From Nosema muscidifuracis (lineage: Eukaryota; Microsporidia; Nosematidae), in assembly GCA_028335825.1 (NCBI GenBank), contig JAIOKI010000013.1:186001-250000 (forward strand): a stretch of DNA of 64,000 bases, written 5' to 3'. This document shows positions 1 through 10,008 of the stretch, one piece after another. Numbering within the stretch: position 1 is the first letter of the stretch; every line of letters starts with the position of its first letter. The notes below the pieces were generated by a model that searched no databases, had not been told where the DNA came from, and was given only the letters and a program-made list of their open reading frames with translations. Position numbers and translations under genes: made by a program.

Positions 1-94
1 AAATTACTGATAAATTTTAAATACTGATAATATCAAAAATTAATTAATATTTTGATTTAATTTATTTACAAAACAAAATATAAAAATTTACCCC

Positions 95-445
95 ATGGAT
101 AAAAATATTAAAAGAGAAATTAATGAAATTATACGAACGATCAGAGAAGAAAAATCTTTGAATACACATATAGATACATCTAATGAAAGTATAGATAAAT
201 TAGAAAAAAAGATTGATTATTTTTCTAAGTTATACAATTTTGAATACGATAAAATTGATATTGAATATTCATCAGTAGAGGATATTAAGAAAGAAATTAA
301 TAATATTTTAAATACAAAAAAAAATGTATTAACGAATAAAAATATAAAATATTTTGATAAGCTATGTGGATTTGTTACTAAAAAAGCTTGTGTTTTATGG
401 GATGACGAAAAGATAAATGAGTTTTATAATTCTTTAATGAAATAG
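95..445 (+). CDS. small coiled-coil protein, unknown function
   Basis: This 116-residue protein is not recognised. It is rich in Lys, Glu, Asn and Ile and should be mostly helical, with heptad-like spacing in the first 45 residues. It has no signal peptide, membrane segment or metal-binding cysteine cluster. A CCCC motif touches the ATG, the usual start signal in this genome, which is the best argument that it is a real gene. The size and helical character would suit a small subunit of a nuclear or kinetochore complex, but nothing specific supports that. Confidence 0.7.
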   Translation: MDKNIKREINEIIRTIREEKSLNTHIDTSNESIDKLEKKIDYFSKLYNFEYDKIDIEYSSVEDIKKEINNILNTKKNVLTNKNIKYFDKLCGFVTKKACVLWDDEKINEFYNSLMK

Positions 446-470
446 ATAATTGTAATTTTTTAATTATATA

Positions 471-700
471 AAAATAATTGACATTTATTTAATAATAAAA
501 TACATTCTTGTTTTAGAAAATAAAATTTTCAATTCTTGTCTAAAAATAATTGACATTTATTTAATAATAAAATACATTTCTGTCTTGAGAAAATAATTTT
601 TTCAGTTTAATAATTTTAAATAATTGACATTTATTTATTTAATAAAAGATATTCCTGTTTTAGAAAATAAAATCTTCAGTTTAATAATTTTAAATAAAAA
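471..700. repeat. three imperfect ~73-bp tandem copies
   Basis: Three head-to-tail copies begin near 471, 542 and 616. Each opens with AAATAATTGACATTTATTTA and ends in a GTTTTAGAAAATAAAA-like stretch. They fill most of the gap between two genes and contain no open frame. Small A+T-rich arrays of this kind recur between genes across the window. Confidence 0.75.
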
Positions 701-822
701 AATTAAGGATAATGTCTAATAATTATGCAATTATAGAATATTTTAATTGGAGTAACGTAGTGCAAAAAATTCCTTAATTTTAAGGGGAAAATTAATAAAT
801 AAAAAATTAAAATAAATTTAAC

Positions 823-1170
823 ATGAGATATGATCTTCCCTACGCTTGTCCAATCCTATCTCCAAGGTTTTGTTTCTTCACTACGATATGCTCATGTTAT
901 GTTTCTTCAATAGTTTATGCTAGATTGTTTAAGAATAAACACTTCTCAGTTTTTGCATTATTTCTTGTTCCTTTCAGTGTATACGGAATAAGACGATACG
1001 TCGTAGATGAACTAAATATTGATGAGAAATATGAGACTAGTGCTTTGAAAAGTGTGTGCTGTATAAATTCACTTGTTCAAGATTTACATGAAATGAAAAT
1101 TAATAGAATTGGTATTTATAAATTCCAAAGTGAATCATTTATTGAAGAATCATCAGATTTCGAATTATAA
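823..1170 (+). CDS. PLAC8-like small cysteine-rich membrane protein (tentative)
   Basis: This 115-residue protein has an N-terminal stretch of Cys and hydrophobic residues (about 8-55) followed by an Arg-rich turn, a Tyr and a CC...Q..HEM pattern at about 85-98. That order resembles PLAC8-family proteins, whose C-terminal half runs basic segment, Y-G-I, Cys pairs, LCQ..REL. PLAC8 proteins are small membrane-associated factors linked to metal handling and cell size in other eukaryotes. A GGGG motif lies about 40 bases upstream, farther than usual. The stop is only four bases from the stop of the convergent RING gene. The family call rests on pattern memory and is moderate; a lineage-specific membrane protein is the alternative. 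Confidence 0.5.
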   Translation: MRYDLPYACPILSPRFCFFTTICSCYVSSIVYARLFKNKHFSVFALFLVPFSVYGIRRYVVDELNIDEKYETSALKSVCCINSLVQDLHEMKINRIGIYKFQSESFIEESSDFEL

Positions 1171-1173
1171 TTT

Positions 1174-1749
1174 CTAAATTTCTATATCTACGATATAAAT
1201 AATAGATTTTTCTAATAAATGATTAATACAATATTCTTTTTTATAAACAACTTCCTTTATCTTTTTTACTCTTCCGTAAATGAATTCAGGCATTTCTCCT
1301 TTATTTTTTAATTTGTTCAATATTTTACGGTTTAAAAAATAATTCTGTCCATCGTAAGATTGGTAACAATAAGAATCAACTTTTTAAGACACTATTGTAT
1401 CCAAATAGTATACAGAAGAATAAGGATAATCAAAATAATCTTTATATTCAGAAGAAATTATTCTTTTAAAAAGTATATAATCAGAAATATCTTCTAAAAG
1501 AACGAGCATAACTTTAAAAACATTTCGTACGACAGAATTGCAAATAGGACATTTACAAGAAAATTTTATCATTTCTTCTACACAAGATCTACAGAAAACA
1601 TGATTACAATCTATAATTACACTATCTCTAGGGTATTGTAAACATATACAACAATCTGATACGTACTTCTTAATAAAATAACTTACATTATTATTTATTA
1701 GACCATTTTGTTTATTTTTTAGAACAACTTTGTTTGTGTAAAATAACAT
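1174..1749 (-). CDS. MAG2: RNF10/Mag2-like RING ubiquitin ligase, interrupted by one in-frame stop
   Basis: The first 121 codons encode a C3HC4 RING: C33-x2-C36, C48-x-H50, C53-x2-C56 and C67-x2-C70. After a TAA at 1384-1386 the same frame stays open for 69 more codons to a TAG at 1174. That second part reads YCYQSYDGQNYFLN followed by a NHLLEKS-like segment. It matches the region after the RING in RNF10/Mag2, where YYFYQAEDGQHMFLHP is conserved. In yeast and animals this ligase ubiquitinates 40S proteins on stalled ribosomes. The protein is far shorter than RNF10 and keeps only the RING and the post-RING core. A CCCC lies about 17 bases upstream of the ATG. The stop could be a sequencing error, a recent null allele or a readthrough site. 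Confidence 0.72.
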
Positions 1750-2279
1750 CTTTACGTTATCAGGGGATAAAATTTAAAAATGGCTATAAATTTATGTCAT
1801 TAGCAAAAAATCATTTTTTTTACAAATTTATCTTATTGAAGAGAGTTTATCAAATCGTATGCATATTTTGTTACATAACAAGGATTAGATCACCCTAAAA
1901 ATTATATAAAGTAATATCAAATAAGTAGTATGTAAAAACAAGATGTAATTATTAATAAAATAATTAACACATTTAATTAGTAAAATTATATTTCATTGTT
2001 AAAGAATAAATAGATTATGGAAGACAAACACGTTTTTTATTTTACTCTATAAAAATTAAAGACTTTTAAAAAACAAATAAGAAAAATAAAGAATTACTTA
2101 AAGACTTTAAAAAATTTTAGAAAAGAAAAAAATAAAGAATTACATAAAAGACTTTAAAAAATTTCTTTAAAAGAAAAACTAAAAATTTTTTAAAGAAAAA
2201 ACTAAAGAATTACTTAAAGACTTTAAAAAATTTTTAAAGAAAAAATTACTCTAAAAACTTATTCTTTTGATAAAATTCA
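1750..2279. other. intergenic region with ~60-bp degenerate tandem repeats
   Basis: This is the divergent spacer between the RING gene and the Cwc24 gene. From about 2050 to 2245 it carries three to four imperfect copies built on AAAGAATTACTTAAAGACTTT and a following A/T run. The rest is unstructured A+T-rich sequence. No gene is seen. Confidence 0.6.
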
Positions 2280-2283
2280 CCCC
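2280..2283 (+). promoter_or_regulatory. CCCC start-proximal signal that sets the Cwc24 start
   Basis: The CCCC ends one base before the ATG at 2285. The frame is open to an upstream ATG at 2267, but the motif would then lie inside the coding region, so 2285 is the likely start. Confidence 0.7.
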
Positions 2284-2284
2284 A

Positions 2285-2539
2285 ATGGAACATAAAACAC
2301 TTTGCATTCCATTTAATAAAACTGGTTATTGTAAATTTGGAAATACTTGTAAATATTCACATATAAGACTTAATCAAATTAAAGATAAAGAAATATGCAA
2401 TTTATGTAAAAAAGAAGTATCTAAACCTGTTATCACAAATTGTAACCATATATTTTGTTATGAATGTGCATTATCTAATCCAGAAATATGTATTAAATGT
2501 AATGAAGAATTGCATGGAATATTTTATCTTTTAGGATGA
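2285..2539 (+). CDS. CWC24: Cwc24/RNF113-like splicing factor (CCCH + RING), minimal form
   Basis: The 84-residue protein has a CCCH zinc finger (C7-x8-C16-x5-C22-x3-H26) directly followed by a RING (C38, C41, C53, H55, C58, C61, C69, C72) and the tail ELHGIF. This order and the E-x-HGIF ending are typical of Cwc24/RNF113A, which helps define the 5' splice site in the active spliceosome. Yeast Cwc24 is about three times longer; here only the two zinc modules remain. With the SmD2 gene near 60.7 kb, it indicates that splicing persists in this organism although no spliceosomal intron was recognised in the window. The start at codon 7 of the longest frame follows from the adjacent CCCC. Confidence 0.85.
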   Translation: MEHKTLCIPFNKTGYCKFGNTCKYSHIRLNQIKDKEICNLCKKEVSKPVITNCNHIFCYECALSNPEICIKCNEELHGIFYLLG

Positions 2540-2603
2540 TTTTCTTATCTCTTCTTTGCTAAAATAAAATACTTCTAAATTTTTTAATTTTTTTTACCCT
2601 AAT

Positions 2604-4199
2604 ATGTCTCAACTCCTTACAGATGAAATCGGTCAAGCTTTTGAAATTACTGATGAGACAAATACCAGATTACGCGGATTTACTTCAATTTATACAAATA
2701 TTTCTGTTATAAACAGTATAACGAATTTTTTATCTTTATCTTTTGGTCCATGTGGTATGGACAAAATATTACAAAGCAAAGATGATGAAATTACTGTAAC
2801 TAATGATGGAGCAACTATACTTAAAGAAATGGATATGTCTAATAATCCAATTTCTCAACTTATTGTTCAACTTAGTGAATCACAAGATAATGAAATTGGT
2901 GATGGTACCACTGGTGTAGTTATATTAGCAAATGCTCTTTTACAGCATAGCAAAAAATTAATGGAAAAAGGAATTCATCCAATAAGAATTGCAGAGAATT
3001 TTGATTTTTCTTTAAATTTAGCTATTGAACATCTTAATAAAATATGTGATCCAATAAAAAATAGAAAAGATGCTATGTTTAATGCTGCTAAAACAAGTCT
3101 TTATAGTAAAGTCGTTTCTAATTCTATTAACGAATTTTCAGAGATTTGTGTTCAAGCTATTTTATCAGTAGCAGATCTCGATCGTAAAGACGTCGATTTT
3201 GAATTAATAAATTTCGAAAAGAAAACAGGGAACGATATTTCAGAAACAGAATTAATTAAGGGAATGGTAATTAAAAAAGAATTTAGTCATCCTCAGATGA
3301 AGAAAGAATTTAAAAATGCAAAGATTGCATTACTTGCCTGTCCATTTGAACCACCAAAATTAAAGAATAAACACAGTCTTATTATAAAAAATCCTGATGA
3401 GTTTAGACAATTACAAAAGTACGAAAAAGAGACATTTTTAGAAATGATAAAATATTTAAAAGATGCTAAAGTTGATTTGGTAATGTGTCAATGGGGATTT
3501 GATGATGAAGCTAATTCTTTACTTATGGAGAATAATTTACCTGCTATTCGTTGGGTAGGTGGAAATGATTTAGATTTAATTGCAGTACATGTAAATGGAA
3601 ATATAATTTCTAGATTTGACGATCTTAAAACTGAAGATTTAGGTATAGCAAATGTTAAAGAAGTATCTTTGGGTACTGAAAATGAAAAGATAATTATTAT
3701 TGAAAATAGTAATCAGAAAAAAGCTGTTACAATTATAGTTAAAGGAGGAAATGATATGATAATAGAAGAAGCTAAAAGATCTTTACAAGATGGAATGTTT
3801 GCTGTAAGAAATGTATTGATAAATGATAAAATAGTTTATGGAGGTGGATCAGCTGAAATTTCTATGTCACTTTTCTTAGAATCAGAGAGTAAAAAATATT
3901 CTGGTGAAGAAGAAAAATGTATAATTGCATTTAGCAGAGCTTTAGAAGAAATTCCTTTAATTCTAGCTAGAAATAGTGGACTTGATTCTTTAGAACTTCT
4001 TACAAGACTTAGAAAGAGACAGATTGAAACTAAAAATAATTTTTTAGGTATTGACTGTTTAGGGAATAATGAGGAAAATATGAAGAAATTAAACATATTT
4101 GATACTTTAGGAAGTAAAGTAAGACAATTACAGATGGCTACTCAACTAGTAAGTATGATTTTAAAGATAAATGATATTATAGTAACTGAGAATAAATAA
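2604..4199 (+). CDS. CCT5: T-complex chaperonin TCP-1/CCT subunit epsilon
   Basis: The product is a full-length group II chaperonin subunit of 531 residues, slightly short of the usual ~560. The ATP-site motifs are present: TVTNDGATI at about 64-72 and GDGTT at 99-103. The segment SESQDNEIGDGTTGVV followed by GIHPIRIAE is characteristic of the epsilon subunit among the eight CCT paralogues. CCT folds actin and tubulin in the cytosol as a double eight-membered ring. The catalytic aspartate region GGGSAEISMSLFL is also recognisable near 413-425. An ACCCTAAT sequence precedes the ATG. Confidence 0.92.
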   Translation: MSQLLTDEIGQAFEITDETNTRLRGFTSIYTNISVINSITNFLSLSFGPCGMDKILQSKDDEITVTNDGATILKEMDMSNNPISQLIVQLSESQDNEIGDGTTGVVILANALLQHSKKLMEKGIHPIRIAENFDFSLNLAIEHLNKICDPIKNRKDAMFNAAKTSLYSKVVSNSINEFSEICVQAILSVADLDRKDVDFELINFEKKTGNDISETELIKGMVIKKEFSHPQMKKEFKNAKIALLACPFEPPKLKNKHSLIIKNPDEFRQLQKYEKETFLEMIKYLKDAKVDLVMCQWGFDDEANSLLMENNLPAIRWVGGNDLDLIAVHVNGNIISRFDDLKTEDLGIANVKEVSLGTENEKIIIIENSNQKKAVTIIVKGGNDMIIEEAKRSLQDGMFAVRNVLINDKIVYGGGSAEISMSLFLESESKKYSGEEEKCIIAFSRALEEIPLILARNSGLDSLELLTRLRKRQIETKNNFLGIDCLGNNEENMKKLNIFDTLGSKVRQLQMATQLVSMILKINDIIVTENK

Positions 4200-5504
4200 G
4201 AAATTAATTTATTTTTTTTTAATATAATTTGTAAAAAATTAATTTATCTTTAAAGGTGTGTATTTTTTGTAAATTATATTTAATGTGTCATTTTTTAAGG
4301 ATTAATTTATCTATGAAGGTGTATATTTTTTAGTAAATCATATTTAATGTGTCATTTTTTTAATTGATTAATATGTAAAGAAAATCACTTTATTTTTAAT
4401 TTATTAATATGTAAAGTAAATCACTTTATTTTAATAAAATATAAATCTTAATTTAATACGTTAGAAGTTATTTTAGATAAAGCTTTTTTTTAAAACAATT
4501 ATTTACTTCTATTAGCAATAAATAAAAAAATTTTATCATTAACAAGATAATCTATTTTACTGGTAATTATTCCTAAAAAAATCAAATAAAAATCAATAAA
4601 ATTTTTAGTTTATACACGTCATTAAACCTTTATTTAACTTCATCTTTCTTTTCTATATTTAATAAATATTATGTTACTGTTTTCTGAAATATTTTTTAAA
4701 AGCTAATTCTTAAAATTTATAAATAAATATTTTTGTATATGTAAAATATTGTCATAATGATAAAATTTATTTTTAAATATTTATTTATAAATTAAATATT
4801 GTCATTATGATAAAATTTATAAATAAAAATATGTATATGTAAAAAAATATTTCTATAATTATAGAATTTATAAATAAATATTTTTATATAAGTTAAATAT
4901 TTTCGTAATATTAAAATTTATTTTTGAATATTTTTATATATGTAAAAAATTTCTAAAATAATAAAATTTAATAAGTAAAAATATTTTAATAATAATAAAA
5001 TTTAATAAGTAAAAAATAAATATTTTCATAATGATAAAATTTATAAACAGATATTTTTCAAATAGGTTAAATATTTATTATAAAATTTAATAAACAAAAA
5101 TACAATATCTTTTAAATTAATTTATACACGTATTTTAAATAGATAGCCTTGACATTTTTTATTAAATCGTAAACAAAAATTGAACTTTAAAAAATTATCT
5201 AATTTTTAAAATATTATAAAAATTTTATAACTGTAAAAATATTTTCTTTTAATGAAAGATTTTTAATATATTATAAATGTATAATCTTTTTAATGAAAGA
5301 TTTTTAATATATTACAAATATATAAATTTGAATAATATATTATAAATATATAATCTTATTAATAAAATAATCTAAATTACAAATATAAAATCTTATTAAA
5401 TCTTTTAAATTTATAATCTTATTAACTCTTCATTTTTTTATATACGTATTATCCAATAAAATTTTTTAAAATTAAAAATATTTAAATCGAAAATAAACAA
5501 ACCC
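4200..5504. other. 1.3-kb A+T-rich intergenic region
   Basis: No gene is seen. The sequence is nearly pure A/T with loose repeats. Two copies of a unit containing TTAATTTATCTTTAAAGGTGT lie near 4240 and 4305. Many variants of TAAAATTTATAAATAAATAT follow between about 4700 and 5090. Confidence 0.6.
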
Positions 5505-5512
5505 CCTTGGAA

Positions 5513-6343
5513 ATGGATTTTATAAAGGAGCTATTCATACGTAGTCTTTACAGTAAAATATTAGAACTAATGATTTGTTTTTGTAAGTTCAACTTCAAGT
5601 TTAGTGAATTAATTTCACTCATTCGTTTTGTCTATAACGATCTATTTATGTTTCTATATAAAAACAAGCAATTACAAAAAATTGATGAAGAAATTTATAT
5701 GATTTATGATGGAGATATCAAATATTTCGAAAAGATGTTTTCTAGAAAGAAAATTATTAAAAAAAATGATAATCCTATAATGTGTTGGGATATTAAAAAT
5801 AATATAAAAATTAAAACAGATATAACTATGATAGATTTAATTAAGCTTTATTTAAGGAATTATAAGATTAGAAATGAAATAAAATCTGCTATTACTTATA
5901 AATCTGATGATGTTTATATTGTTCTTACTGATATTTCTAAGAGTACACAACTTTGGAATAATGATAGATTTAAAATGGCTAATTCTATAGTAAAACATGA
6001 TAAAATATTTTATAAATTAATGAATAAGAATAATGGAATTGAGTTAAGAAATGAAGGAGATTCTTTTTTAGTCGCATTTTTTACTAAAAATGAATGTTTA
6101 GATTTTGTTAATGAATTTTATAAAAATGTATCGAATATTTCTTATGATAATAAAAATAAAATAGGAGTAAAAATTGCAGTTAATTATGATAAGATTATAA
6201 ATACAGAATCAAATAAATTTAAACTATTTGATAAGATAGTTAATAAAACTTACAAAATGATGTCACATTCATCAATCGATCGTATTTGTATAAATCATTC
6301 AGTTATTGAATCTACAAAAAAAGAGCTTTACTGTATTCATTAG
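5513..6343 (+). CDS. class III adenylate/guanylate cyclase-domain protein
   Basis: The N-terminal ~120 residues are hydrophobic-helical without a clear membrane span. Residues 130-276 form a class III cyclase catalytic domain. The block VLTDISKSTQLW matches fungal adenylate cyclase (FTDIKxSTxLW), with metal-binding Asp140, and NEGDSFLVAF matches TEGDAFMVAF, with metal-binding Asp183. The residues that recognise adenine are changed: the Lys position reads Arg179 and the Asp position near the VN motif reads Lys237. Asn244 is kept and the transition-state Arg reads Lys248. So metal binding looks intact but substrate choice or activity may differ from Cyr1. The leucine-rich repeats, PP2C-like and Ras-association parts of fungal Cyr1 are absent. 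The ATG at 5513 follows CCCCC; an earlier in-frame TTG is not a likely start. Confidence 0.78.
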   Translation: MDFIKELFIRSLYSKILELMICFCKFNFKFSELISLIRFVYNDLFMFLYKNKQLQKIDEEIYMIYDGDIKYFEKMFSRKKIIKKNDNPIMCWDIKNNIKIKTDITMIDLIKLYLRNYKIRNEIKSAITYKSDDVYIVLTDISKSTQLWNNDRFKMANSIVKHDKIFYKLMNKNNGIELRNEGDSFLVAFFTKNECLDFVNEFYKNVSNISYDNKNKIGVKIAVNYDKIINTESNKFKLFDKIVNKTYKMMSHSSIDRICINHSVIESTKKELYCIH

Positions 6344-8779
6344 TGTAAATAAATTGTATTTAATTTTTCTTTATTATAAGTTGTCTTTGTTATAGATTGT
6401 ATATATTAATAATTTAGTTTTATATTAAATTTGTTATAAGTTGTCTATATTAATAATTTTTATATAAATTGTCTATATTAATAATTTAGTTTTATATTAA
6501 ATTTGTTATAAATTGTCTATATTATAGATTGTATATTTAATCAAATATAAAAAGTTATCTACCAATAATCTTCATTTAGAAGAAATTAAAAATTTATCAT
6601 TTCTACTAGTTTTTTTAAAAATAAAAAAGGAATTTAATTAAAAAAAAGGATTTATTAAATTTTTTAAAAAAATTACAACATTTAAAATTTAGTAAAATAT
6701 TATTAAAAGTACTTTCTTGTAAAGATTTAATTAATCTTAAAAAGTAGTATTATTAAAATATCTTTATATGCATAAATAAAAAATAATATCTTCTCATATA
6801 CATTTAAAAATTTGATATCTTCTCATATACATAAAAAATAATATCTTCTCATATACATAAAAAATAATATCATTGTATATACATAAATTAATATTCTCAC
6901 ATCTCTATAAATAAAAATTAATATCTTCTCATATACATAAAAAATAATATTCTCACATACACATTATAAAAATAACTATTTTAAATATTTATATCATTTA
7001 AGTAGATTTTAATATTTAATGAAAATATCTTATATTTCAATAACATATAAAACTTTATATTGACAAGGAATTTAGATAAAATAATTGTCTTATATTTTTT
7101 TAAGAAAATTCAAAATATTTATAATTTAACTTTTAATTCTTATAAATTAATTATAGAAGAAATATCTGATCAAAATTAATAAAATATATGTAAATATTTT
7201 TATTTGATTATTCATTCAATTATTTAATTTTATAAATAATTAGATTTTTTATTTTAATAGTGGTTTGAGAACGAAATACTAAACAATTTTGTATTTTTAA
7301 CATAAGAATATCATAAATTAATGAACTAGTAGAAATAATATTTATAAAATTTTATTAATAATTATGTGTATCAAAATACTTAAAAAAGAATTATGTGGGT
7401 ATTTTATTTAACTGTATAGAAATTTATAAAGTTATCTTAATATTTCATTTATTGATAAATAAAAATCTTTTTAAATTCTTTTAGAATTACATATTAAATT
7501 TGATAAACTAAATTTTTATTTGAAAAAGAAGATTATAAATTGTTTTAATAAAATAATGATAATAAAATATTATTTTTATTTGAAAAAGAAGATTATAAAT
7601 TGTTTAATAAAATAATGATAGTAAAATATTATTTTTATTATATAATTTTTATTTGTATAATAATTGTTGTTTTTACTATATAATTTTTATTGTATAATTC
7701 TAGTTTGATTTTATCAAAAAATGACTCACTATTTTTAAATAATTTATTCAATCAAATTCTTTTGATGATTTCATTTTATAATTCTAATTAAAAAAATAGA
7801 TATTTTTACTTTGATCATGAAATCAAAAAATATTTGTTAAACTACTAATTTTATTAAAAAAATTAATTAATATTTTATTTTTGTAAGGTATACTCTAATT
7901 TTTGAAATGAGTTTTTAAATATACAATAAATTATATGACTAATGATTTTTATATAATAAATATATAAATAATAATCTAAGTATTTCTACTTTCAAATTAT
8001 ATATTTTTTATATAATAAAAATATTTAAAACATCAAAAATAAAAATATTTCTACATTTAAAATATATGTCTTTTCTATCAAATATAAAAATATTTAACTT
8101 TCAAATTGTATGTTTTATATAATAAAAATAATCTAAGTATTTCTACTTTTAAATTATATATTTTTTATATAAAAATATTTAAAACATCAAAAATAATTAA
8201 TTAATTCTACTTTCAAATTGTATATTTTTTATAATGAAAATAATTAATTAATTCTACTTTCAAATTATATATTTTTTATATAATAAAATAATCTAAGTAT
8301 TTCTACTTTCAAATTATATATTTTATAATAAAAAAATAATTAATTAATTCTACTTTCAAATTGTATATTTATTATATAATAAAAATAATTAATTGATTTT
8401 TTTACCTTGTTAAAATTATATAATCATGTTTATTATAAGAAAATGATATTTAAATTCAGTTTAACAATTTAAAAATATTTTTTTTCAAAAATTTAATCAT
8501 TAATGTATTTTTTTTTTGACATACATTAATAAAATAAAATAATCATCAAAAAATGAATTTTTAAAATGTTAAACAAAACATTAAAGAACTTATTTTAAAA
8601 ATTTAACTTAATTTATTAAGGATAAAATTTTGAAAAAAAAATAAATAAATTTAATTTATCATAAATCATATAAAAAATTATAAAATACTTATAAATGACT
8701 AATATACTATCGTAATATAGAAACATTTTAATATATTTTTTAGAAAAAAATCTTATATATAAAAAATTAAAAAAAATCA
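6344..8779. other. 2.4-kb intergenic desert with several short repeat arrays
   Basis: No gene or RNA is recognised. Repeats include TTGTCTATATTAATAATTTA units near 6350-6540, ATATCTTCTCATATACATAA units near 6790-6960, and a ~60-bp duplication of ATTTGAAAAAGAAGATTATA at about 7515 and 7575. GTTTGAGAACGA at 7262 resembles the core of the short dispersed element found at 36.7 and 41.6 kb. Confidence 0.6.
7975..8395. repeat. array of ~50-bp units built on TTCTACTTTCAAATTATATA
   Basis: About seven degenerate copies of TTCTACTTTCAAATTATATA plus a TTTATATAATAAAA tail are separated by AATAATTAATTAA or AATCTAAGTA linkers. They lie in the spacer upstream of the thiolase gene. The unit has no coding capacity. 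Confidence 0.7.
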
Positions 8780-8786
8780 GGGGTTA

Positions 8787-9938
8787 ATGACTTCTTTAGC
8801 TAACGAAAACGATATAGTGATAGTTTCTGCTTTGAGAACTCCAATATCAAAAGCTAAGAGAGGTAATTTTAAAGATTTGACTAATGATATGATGGTATAT
8901 CATGCTATAAAAGGATTGCTTGATAAAACTAAAATTGACCCGAAATTTATAGATGAAATATGTATGGGAAATGGATTATCTCCAATGAATGGATCAGCAG
9001 CTTTAAGAGTAGGTGCTTTAAGAGCAGGTATACCTTTAACTGTACCAGTATCAACTGTAAATAGACAATGTGCATCAGGTTTAGATGCTTTAGAAATAAT
9101 TGCTAACAAGATTAAACTTGATAAAATTGAAGTAGGTTTAGTAGGTGGATTCGAGTCAATGAGTTTTTATGGAATTGATCAAGGAAAAATGACACTTTTA
9201 GAAGATGATATGACAAAAGTAAAGGATTGTTTTATGCAGATGGGTGAAACTGCTGAAGTTTTGGCTAGTAAATATTCTATATCAAGACAAAAATCAGATA
9301 TTTTTGCTTTTAATAGTCAGAAAAGAGCTTATGACGCTACCAATAAGAAGTTATTTAATGATGAAATAATTCCTATTGAGATAAATAATCAAGTGATAGA
9401 TTTCGATGATGGAATTAGATTAACTGATATGGAAAAACTTACTAATTTAAAATCCGTATTTAAAAAAGATGGTGTTTGTTCTGCAGGGAACTCATCACAA
9501 TTATCTGATGGTGCATCAGCAATTTTACTAATGAAACGAAGAAAGGCTGAAGAATTAGGGCTTGAAATCAAAGGTGTATATATTGATTTCACTTCTGTTG
9601 GAGTAAATCCTTCTGTTATGGGAGAAGGACCAGTACCTGCAATTAATAAATTGTTAAAAAATAACAATCTAACGATCAAAGATATTGATTATTTCGAAAT
9701 TAATGAGGCATTTTCTTGTCAAGCTGTATATTGTATTGAAAAGCTAGGTATTGATATGGATAAGGTTAATTTACATGGTGGTGCCATAGCATTAGGTCAT
9801 CCTATTGGTTGTACAGGTGGAAGATTAGTAGGATCACTTTTAAATGTAATGAATAAAAATAATATGAAAGGATACGGAATTATATCTTTATGTGTAGGTA
9901 CTGGACAAGGAGTTGCAGCTCTTTTTAAAAAAGAATAA
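8787..9938 (+). CDS. acetyl-CoA acyltransferase (thiolase), peroxisomal POT1/ACAA1 type
   Basis: The product is a full-length thiolase of 383 residues with all catalytic residues in place: nucleophile Cys95 in NRQCASGL, Asn306 in NEAF, His338 in GHPIG and Cys369 in CVGTG. Several blocks resemble the peroxisomal 3-ketoacyl-CoA thiolase branch rather than the Erg10 branch, notably STVNRQCASGLDA, KDCFMQMGETAE, DDGIR...MEKLTNLKSVFKKDG and AGNSSQLSDGASAILL. The N-terminal extension that carries the PTS2 signal in Pot1/ACAA1 is missing, so a cytosolic enzyme is expected. Microsporidia are thought to lack peroxisomes and beta-oxidation, so the likeliest role is condensing two acetyl-CoA for the mevalonate pathway. 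That role is inferred. A GGGG motif sits at 8780-8783, just before the ATG. Confidence 0.9.
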   Translation: MTSLANENDIVIVSALRTPISKAKRGNFKDLTNDMMVYHAIKGLLDKTKIDPKFIDEICMGNGLSPMNGSAALRVGALRAGIPLTVPVSTVNRQCASGLDALEIIANKIKLDKIEVGLVGGFESMSFYGIDQGKMTLLEDDMTKVKDCFMQMGETAEVLASKYSISRQKSDIFAFNSQKRAYDATNKKLFNDEIIPIEINNQVIDFDDGIRLTDMEKLTNLKSVFKKDGVCSAGNSSQLSDGASAILLMKRRKAEELGLEIKGVYIDFTSVGVNPSVMGEGPVPAINKLLKNNNLTIKDIDYFEINEAFSCQAVYCIEKLGIDMDKVNLHGGAIALGHPIGCTGGRLVGSLLNVMNKNNMKGYGIISLCVGTGQGVAALFKKE

Positions 9939-10008
9939 ACTTTTTATGTTTGTGTTTAATTAATATAAAGTCATAAACAATGACTTTGTGATTTTTACCC
10001 CTTAAAAA

